The position numbers were made by a program, and so were the translations under genes. A model generated the notes under the pieces. That model was not told where the DNA came from. It saw nothing but the letters and a program-made list of their open reading frames with translations, and made no database searches. Source: Cliona cf. orientalis (lineage: Eukaryota > Porifera > Demospongiae > Clionaida > Clionaidae). From it: a DNA stretch of 64,000 nt. Positions 58,001 through 64,000 of the stretch are shown in pieces. How positions within the stretch are numbered: the first letter of the stretch is position 1; each line of letters opens with the position of its first letter. Location: positions 11,380,525 to 11,444,524 of the forward strand of contig OZ005693.1 in NCBI GenBank assembly GCA_963930775.1. The letters run 5' to 3'.

Positions 58001-58969
58001 ATGGCAAATACATTTCAAGTGGGATCTCAGTCCCGTGTGAATGTGATTAGGCCAACTTGTCCTATTCGGCAGGTTGTGATCACACCATTATCATCATCTG
58101 GCGTTCAAGGGCAACAGCCGCGTATCATCTCAAAGCTGCTTATGAAAGCCGTCGAAAGAAGTGGTACCAAAGGGAAAAAAGATAAAGGGAAAACTTTCAC
58201 TTTGAGGGATCTAAATCCATCAACACTGCAAACGTGTACACAGCTAAAGACTCTAATTAAAGTGCAGCTAGGTGCTGATCTAATCGATGAGTTTGATATC
58301 GGCTACATTCAAGGCAATACAATTGTGAGTTTAAGGAGCTCTAGAGATATCCAGGAAGTGTGGTCGAGTGTCTTGAAAGGCGAGAATATAACCCTCTGGT
58401 GTGATGGTCTCCGTAAAGAGGATCAGTCTGGTGCAGCGGCCAAGAAACGGCCTAACAAGTCAGTGCAGGAAGAATCTGATGATGATGAAGACTCTGGGGT
58501 GACAAAGAAGAAGAAAAAGAAGAAATCAGAAGAAAGAGAGGAGCAGGTCGAAGACACAATGGAGCAATTACAGTCAATGCATATAAAGAAGTATACTCAA
58601 ATGCAGTACAGGGTTTGGAGTGAAATGTATGTTGGAGGAATACACAGCAGTTTGAATGAGCCACCCACAACTACCATGTTTCTTAGAGCAGGTGGCGTGG
58701 CACCATCAAAAAAGAAAAGTGATCCTGTGTCTGAAGCTCTCACCCACCTTGCATCGGCGATAACCGTGGGACCTGGCTTGGCCAGATCTGGACCATCATC
58801 TGCAAATCAAGCAAAAAATAGTCCCGCAAAAACAATTGAAAATAGGTCTCGATGCTATAGGCAACTTGGAGAAATTAAAAGTTTGCACGAGTCAGGTTTA
58901 TTGTCCGAGATGGAATATCAATCTGAGCGGGAAGCCATCATGGCCACATTAAAGAACCTTTCATGCTAA
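58001..58969 (+). CDS. Transposon-encoded accessory protein of unknown function (322 aa)
   Basis: Intact frame with the start in good context (CACAATGG), inside the TA-flanked element and convergent with the transposase. Visible parts: a polar N-terminus; a possible globular region at about 65-135 (TFTLRDLNPSTLQ, LIDEFDIGYIQGN, ENITLWCDGL); an acidic-then-lysine run (DDDEDSGVTKKKKKKK, about 155-172), a likely nuclear localisation signal; a conserved-looking MQYRVWSEMYVGG near 200; and a C-terminal helix pair (GEIKSLHESGLLSEMEYQ) resembling a SHOCT-type segment. I do not recognise a family. By analogy with two-gene DNA transposons such as Harbinger, it could be a DNA-binding or nuclear-import partner of the transposase. 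That is inference. Confidence 0.75.
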   Translation: MANTFQVGSQSRVNVIRPTCPIRQVVITPLSSSGVQGQQPRIISKLLMKAVERSGTKGKKDKGKTFTLRDLNPSTLQTCTQLKTLIKVQLGADLIDEFDIGYIQGNTIVSLRSSRDIQEVWSSVLKGENITLWCDGLRKEDQSGAAAKKRPNKSVQEESDDDEDSGVTKKKKKKKSEEREEQVEDTMEQLQSMHIKKYTQMQYRVWSEMYVGGIHSSLNEPPTTTMFLRAGGVAPSKKKSDPVSEALTHLASAITVGPGLARSGPSSANQAKNSPAKTIENRSRCYRQLGEIKSLHESGLLSEMEYQSEREAIMATLKNLSC

Positions 58970-59042
58970 ATTGGACAAAATTTATGATAATAATATTATT
59001 GTGCATACAGTATGTTGTCATTATTATACTTGAAAAAGAAAA

Positions 59043-60008
59043 TTAAACATATCCACAGTGAGATATATGTCCATAGCAATCATCTGAGGTGATTGTTCCA
59101 AAGAGTAGTGCAATGTATGCTCTTGGATCTGTGCATGCTTCAAAAAACTGATGATTTTGTTTCATTAGGCTCTTCACCTGACTAAATATGCCCTCTACAG
59201 GCATCAGATCAGGTGAATAAGGGGGAAGGAACAAGAGCCTTGCACCAGCTTGTACTTCAATTAAGTCTCTAACTTCTTCAACATGGTGTATGCTAGCATT
59301 GTCCATGATCACGACTGATCGGGGATTTACACCATTGAATGGAAGCAAATGTGGTAGCAAGCATACCTGAAGAAAGTGAACAAACCGATCCCCATTCATG
59401 GTACCTTCAGCAAGGTATACATCATGAATACCATCAAGTGAAAGTATTGGGATAGCAGAATACCTTGTTCCTCTCACTAATAGACGTTGGTCGCACACAG
59501 GTCTACCACGAACGCTGTAGCCATACTTTCGAATTGTGTTACGCTTATCACACCCTGTTTCATCCATCCATATGAGCATGGACGGATCATAGATAGAAAT
59601 ATCAGCCATGAATTCTGCTCTCAACTTGTCATCCCTCTGTTTAGCAACACGGCACATTGCTTGCCTTGTGCAACCCATGTGTTTCAAAGTTTTGCAGATA
59701 GTGCTAACACTCACCAACACTCCAAAAATGTTCATGAGTTTGGTTTGCACCTCATCAAGGTAAATACCAGGATTTTGTAGAATAATCTGGAGTAAAGTAA
59801 GTTGCTCAAAGTCGCCTAGTAGTCTTGGAGGACCATGCCTGTACTGTTTTGGCTCAACATCTCCTGTTTGTTGAAACATGGTAATGTACCGTCTCACAGT
59901 ACGCTCAGAGAGGTGCAGAAGTTGAGATATTTCCATAGCTGAGTAGCGTCGAGTGAGAGATAACCACACGACACGCCAACGAAGATCCAAAGAGTAGGGA
60001 ACAGGCAT
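59043..60008 (-). CDS. IS630/Tc1-type DDE transposase (321 aa)
   Basis: The upstream in-frame ATG at 60161 lies outside the element, so the start is placed at 60008 (MPVPYSLDLRWRV). Residues 1-110 form the paired helix-turn-helix DNA-binding part (YSAMEISQLLHLSERTVRRY). The catalytic DDE_3-type domain has WMDETGCD (D149), IMDNASIHH (D236) and SPDLMPVEGIF (E272), giving 35 residues between the second Asp and the Glu. All three metal-binding residues are present and the length is normal. It should cut at the TIRs and insert at TA. Divergent from animal Tc1 (DD34E); the subgroup needs a tree. Confidence 0.88.
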   Translation of the reverse strand: MPVPYSLDLRWRVVWLSLTRRYSAMEISQLLHLSERTVRRYITMFQQTGDVEPKQYRHGPPRLLGDFEQLTLLQIILQNPGIYLDEVQTKLMNIFGVLVSVSTICKTLKHMGCTRQAMCRVAKQRDDKLRAEFMADISIYDPSMLIWMDETGCDKRNTIRKYGYSVRGRPVCDQRLLVRGTRYSAIPILSLDGIHDVYLAEGTMNGDRFVHFLQVCLLPHLLPFNGVNPRSVVIMDNASIHHVEEVRDLIEVQAGARLLFLPPYSPDLMPVEGIFSQVKSLMKQNHQFFEACTDPRAYIALLFGTITSDDCYGHISHCGYV

Positions 60009-60139
60009 GGCACCGACAAACTCGAAACAAAAATTAATACTAGTATTCAAAAATACCGCGCGCGTTGGTTGAGCCTTACGCGCATGCGCAAAATTTCGAA
60101 TTTTGCGCTGGACAAGCAACCGGAAAATCCCAGTACGTG

Positions 60140-63115
60140 CTAGGAATTGGAAGGAGGACAACTGTTAGTCATCAATCCATACATGATGTAACTGGAATCC
60201 GATACGCGAGTACAGGTATTGCAACACTGGGCTCGGGGTGGCCGTGGACTGGGAATGAGGCTCTAGCATGTACGCAAAGCACACAACGTCTGGTACGCAA
60301 ATAATATTAATAGCGCTCATAGGCAATGCTCGTTGACAATAATAATTAGCGCGTGCGCATTTGTAGCAACGATCTACGTGCGCTCGCGAAGAAATTCGAT
60401 ATAAAACGTCTACGGCCTAAGGGATGGACGGGGAGCTGGTGGTACTAATAATAATAACAGCAGAGTGATCGACCTACACCTAATGTTATGGAACGAAGAG
60501 TTTGAAACTTACAATGTAAGTCACATGGGGCTGTAGATACATCCGCGATCACGCGCAAAGAGCCCTGCCACGAGCATCAAGTTAGCGTTTATATTATGAC
60601 CTTGGTGTAGCTAGATGCCAAACACTGTACCATCATTAGAAACGCCTGAGGGGGGTATATTTATGAAAGCGCCTGGCCCTGTATGTAGCTACTCTATCAA
60701 TAATAGAAGCACTTACTAATACTAGACTTAATATTACAAATTTATTATTTTCTTTTGAGTTTTTGTTCATCCTAATGTCATGCATGCTGTTTGCAGGTTG
60801 ATTTTAAATGCAGTTGGTGATGTAGATGCTGTGACCAGACGATGATACACCTACGGGAAGGTGAGGGTGATTATTAAATAATAGCTAAAAGTGACTGTGG
60901 CTTAGCCTTGTCCCCAGACCCTCTCACCTTTTCATTGTTACACACAAAAATGGGAGGACCTTGGATCACACGAGAAGTGTCACATAATGCCATTGATTAA
61001 TGCGGGCTGCTTGAATGCTGAAAATCGGCTGTTTTCATATTATATGTGCCTTCAAGTGTAGTAGCATGCTGTACACTACCACTCCAGAGCGAAACGTCGA
61101 AGGTACATGTACCTTAAATGATTGTACATAATATACTGCGGCGGTGACAAACCATGCTTTTATATATAGACTACTGAACTCCACAGTTTCTCATCTTTCT
61201 GTTAGAAATCTTATTGGTGATATATACTTTTATAGACTAGTGTCTGAAAGCTTCATAGATAGTAGCTAGCAAAGCATGCATCTGACATTAATTTTATCTC
61301 CCAGTGTTTGAGTCTGTGGGTAACATTGAAAATCCTTGGGATAAGGCTAATAAAGACAGCCAATTGTATCATAATATATTTTATACATTGAGTACTAAGA
61401 GGGTGGATGTGTCCTTATGTATGCAGTAGAACAATTATTGTAGGATTATGCGGTTTTGGTTGAGTCTTATAAATTACCATACTCGCTCTAATTATTTGAA
61501 CATTCCTAATAGCCTGAATAATAAGTTTAATTTCCTTTGTAATTCATTGAATGAACATTCTAATAGCCTGAATAATAAGTTTAATTTCCTTTGCAATTCA
61601 TTGAATATCCAAACTTTCAAGTTTTCTCACCCATTCTAATCAACTGAATGACCACGCGGTACACAGCATGATAGGAGCTCAAGACGACTCTTACGTTCAT
61701 TGCAGAGTATGGCTACCACATTTTGGACAGCATCTATGAGCGGAAAGATAACATGGACTTAGTTATAGTGAGCACAGCGGCGACACTAGACCTGAGCTGA
61801 AGACAATAAACTATAGTTGGACATTGACTGCTGTTTCATTATCGCTAGTGCTTTCTCCATTTTTGTACACTCTAACGAGCCATTGGCTGAATTAACCGAA
61901 CGACGATATTAGTAATTATTTTTGGGTGTTCAGATAATTAGAGCAAGTACAGTACCTTCAAATTTACTCTGTGGGGATGAATCCTCACATTAATTTTATC
62001 ACCGTAAGGGGAGAAGTTATCATAATTATTAAGCTACATAAACCAGCATACAAAAGCGCTGCCAGGTACATAGCCATACATTCAAACAGTATGACGTCAT
62101 ATTATGGTCGCTAGGGAGCTGCTGTAGTTGCTATGGTTGTGGTCGGATGACGTCACTACGTGATGCATTACTATAGTATTGCAGATGTGTAGACATTGCT
62201 CACTGGACATAATTACTATGGCAAAGCTCACGGCGCAAGAGCAGCCAGGCAATACTCATAATATTGCCCTAACCACATCCTGGGTGATATGAGTATTGCT
62301 ATTGCCTTGGTCAGCTTTACAGTGTATAGCAGAAGTGCGTGGCATTTTGATCAGTAAATCACGATTAAAGTCAAATAATAATTCTCAGTGCGTGCATGAA
62401 GAATGTGGTAATTGTGTATTAACATAATTATTAAGTGATGTTGCATACCAATCAACAATTTGTACTCAGTGCTATATAGATGCATGTAGGCCATAATAAT
62501 GTTGTGGCCTACATGCATGCATCTAGCCTAGCACTGATATTATGGTCATGCACACAGCTATGCTATGTACTGATCTTCCAAATGTAAATAATGTTCGTGA
62601 CTGATGTACATGTATCCACTGACTGAAATGTGGTGATTAATAAAGCCCTATGGGACCAAAATTAATCAGAATGCTATTTCAACCATGCATGCAATTGTAG
62701 GTAGCAACGCTTCATATCTTCCTATATACTCTGAGGCAAGAGAGAGAATAATTTTTGGAATATCTTCACTTGTGTCACTGGGCAGAGAAAGTGAGCTGTG
62801 GCTGGAGAGAGTAGCAAGATCCAAGAAGAGAAGAATTTTAATTTTTCTTATTGATTTGTAATATCACCCTCTTTTCATTTTCTAATTTTTGTAGCATATA
62901 CACATGTTAGAAGTGTGGTCATAGATAGCTATAGCTGCCTAAATTTTGTGTTAAAAGCGTTTATTCTGTTTTTATGCAGTGCTGGATGTTACAAAATCTG
63001 ATGTAGTGGCTGTGATGATTCAACACACAATGTAAGTGGCACTGCATGACATTGTGTATGTGTGCATGTGCAGTAATTTATATTTTTGTTTTCTTCTGTT
63101 ACAGGTGGCCATATA
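60140..63115. other. Spacer with scattered weak exons
   Basis: No family is recognised. Exon-like pieces with good splice signals exist: 60488-60517 (start and GTAAGT donor), 61708-61798 (EYGYHILDSIYERKDNMDLV... to a stop, followed by AATAAA at 61806), and 62982-63030 (LDVTKSDVVAVMIQHT, GTAAGT donor). They could belong to small genes or non-coding RNAs but do not assemble. A hairpin (GATGCATGTAGGCCATAA) lies at 62480-62524. Two TGACGTCA-like CRE sites lie at 62091 and 62148. A 60-bp direct duplication (AATAGCCTGAATAATAAGTT) lies at 61510-61605. Confidence 0.35.
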
Positions 63116-63117
63116 GT

Positions 63118-64000
63118 CAACGGTGTACGTTGGGGGCTCTGCCCCTGGTTCAGTACACCCTTGATTAGCGTTTGCCTGCACGTGCATATAGCTTGATTCA
63201 TGTGAGCATATAGCAAGGGTGTACGTTGGGGGCTCTGCCCCTGGTTCAGTACACCCTTGATTAGCGTTTGCCTGCACGTGCATATAGCTTGATACATACA
63301 TGTGAGCATATAGCAAGGGTGTACGTTGGGGGCTCTGCCCCTGGTTCAGTACACCCTTGATTAGCGTTTGCCTGCACGTGCATATAGCTTGATTCATGTG
63401 AGCATATAGCAAGGGTGTACGTTGGGGGCTCTGCCCCTGGTTCAGTACACCCTTGATTAGCGTTTGCCTGCACGTGCATATAGCTTGATTCATGTGAGCA
63501 TATAGCAAGGGTGTACGTTGGGGGCTCTGCCCCTGGTTCAGTACACCCTTGATTGGCGTTTGCCTGCACGTGCATATAGCTTGATACATACATGTGAGCA
63601 TATAGCAAGGGTGTACGTTGGGGGCTCTACCCCTGGTTCAGTACACCCTTGATTGGCGTTTGCCTGCACGTGCATATAGCTTGATACATACATGTGAGCA
63701 TATAGCAAGGGTGTACGTTGGGGGCTCTGCCCCTGGTTCAGTACACCCTTGATTAGCGTTTGCCTGCACGTACATATAGCTTGATACATGTGAGCATATA
63801 GCAAGGGTGTACGTTGGGGGCTCTACCCCTGGTTCAGTACACCCTTGATTAGCGTTTGCCTGCACGTGCATATAGCTTGATACATACATGTGAGCATATA
63901 GCAAGGGTGTACGTTGGGGGCTCTGCCCCTGGTTCAGTACACCCTTGATTAGCGTTTGCCTGCACGTGCATATAGCTTGATTCATGTGAGCATATAGCAA
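63118..64000. repeat. 96/100-bp tandem array, continuing past the window
   Basis: Nine or more units beginning at GTACGTTGGGGGCTCTGCCC, at 63125, 63221, 63321, 63417, 63513, 63613, 63713, 63809 and 63909. Spacing is 96 or 100 bp; the 100-bp form carries an extra TACA-type duplication near the end. Each unit has a short palindrome (GTAC...GGGGGCTCTGCCCC...GTAC). Units are nearly identical, implying recent homogenisation. The open minus-strand frames are repeat artefacts: 96 is divisible by three and 100 is not, so frames break at each 100-bp unit. Confidence 0.85.

Larger units (their letters stand above)
57832..60133. mobile_element. Complete two-gene IS630/Tc1-like transposon
   Basis: A 2302-bp unit flanked by TA on both sides (57830-57831 and 60134-60135), the target used by Tc1/mariner-IS630 elements. 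Its terminal inverted repeats are about 24 bp, CTRGGATTTTCCGG plus TTGCTTGTCC, with one mismatch. Inside are two intact convergent ORFs, 58001-58969 (+) and 59043-60008 (-), with stops 73 bp apart. Near each end, just inside the TIR, lies an NRF1-like palindrome (ACGCATGCGC at 57876, GCGCATGCGC at 60080), a plausible promoter element for each gene. All parts needed for autonomous movement appear unbroken. Confidence 0.85.

Noticed and set aside
59043..60161. Longer 372-aa version of the transposase starting at 60161
   Set aside because: That ATG is outside the TIR and TA duplication, and the extra 51 residues translate the TIR itself.
63020..64000. Overlapping minus-strand frames of 88-193 codons with repeated ICTCRQTLIKGVLNQG text
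   Set aside because: They are produced by the tandem array; the frame shifts at every 100-bp unit and no start, splice or family signal exists.

Overview
The window is animal nuclear DNA. The recognisable genes are intron-rich, with mostly short GT-AG introns, and include metazoan-type families: an IP3-receptor calcium channel, mitochondrial creatine kinase, UBAP2/Lingerer, RagC/D and a death-domain/IRAK-like kinase relic. AT-rich spacers are full of short inverted-repeat elements. Compact genes plus this gene set suggest a sponge or another early-branching invertebrate, but the sequence alone does not fix the species. No tRNA, rRNA, CRISPR or bacterial operon was recognised.

Layout. 1-4.97 kb: nested long-inverted-repeat (foldback) elements with a minisatellite and a LINE 3' end. 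5-9.5 kb: mostly non-coding, with a few weak exons. 9.5-50.0 kb: a dense block of nine genes in strictly alternating orientation: SHIPPO/STPG sperm-tail-type protein (+), small secreted cysteine protein (-), IP3 receptor (+, 52 coding exons), OTU-fold protein lacking the catalytic Cys (-), PEX3 (+), RagC/D (-), mitochondrial creatine kinase (+), UBAP2-like (-), YIPF1/2-like (+). This makes four head-to-head promoter pairs (67 to about 450 bp apart) and four tail-to-tail pairs. Reading frame is kept across every proposed splice junction in all nine models.

The last large intron of the YIPF gene holds an intact Crypton-type tyrosine-recombinase ORF, a 160-bp near-perfect palindrome and a foldback element with an 8-bp target duplication ending 2 bp before the acceptor AG-exon boundary. 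50-57.5 kb: several MITE-like elements and a broken minus-strand kinase gene. 57.8-60.1 kb: a complete TA-flanked 2.3-kb transposon with a DD35E IS630/Tc1-type transposase and a convergent second intact ORF of unknown function; this is the best candidate for an undescribed system. 60.1-63.1 kb: little recognisable. 63.1-64 kb: a 96/100-bp tandem array running off the edge.

Functionally the gene block is ordinary housekeeping (calcium release, peroxisome membrane biogenesis, mTORC1 nutrient sensing, phosphagen energetics, RNA-granule/ubiquitin biology, Golgi traffic). The notable protein-level departures are an IP3 receptor with a non-canonical pore filter and an OTU protein predicted to be catalytically dead.
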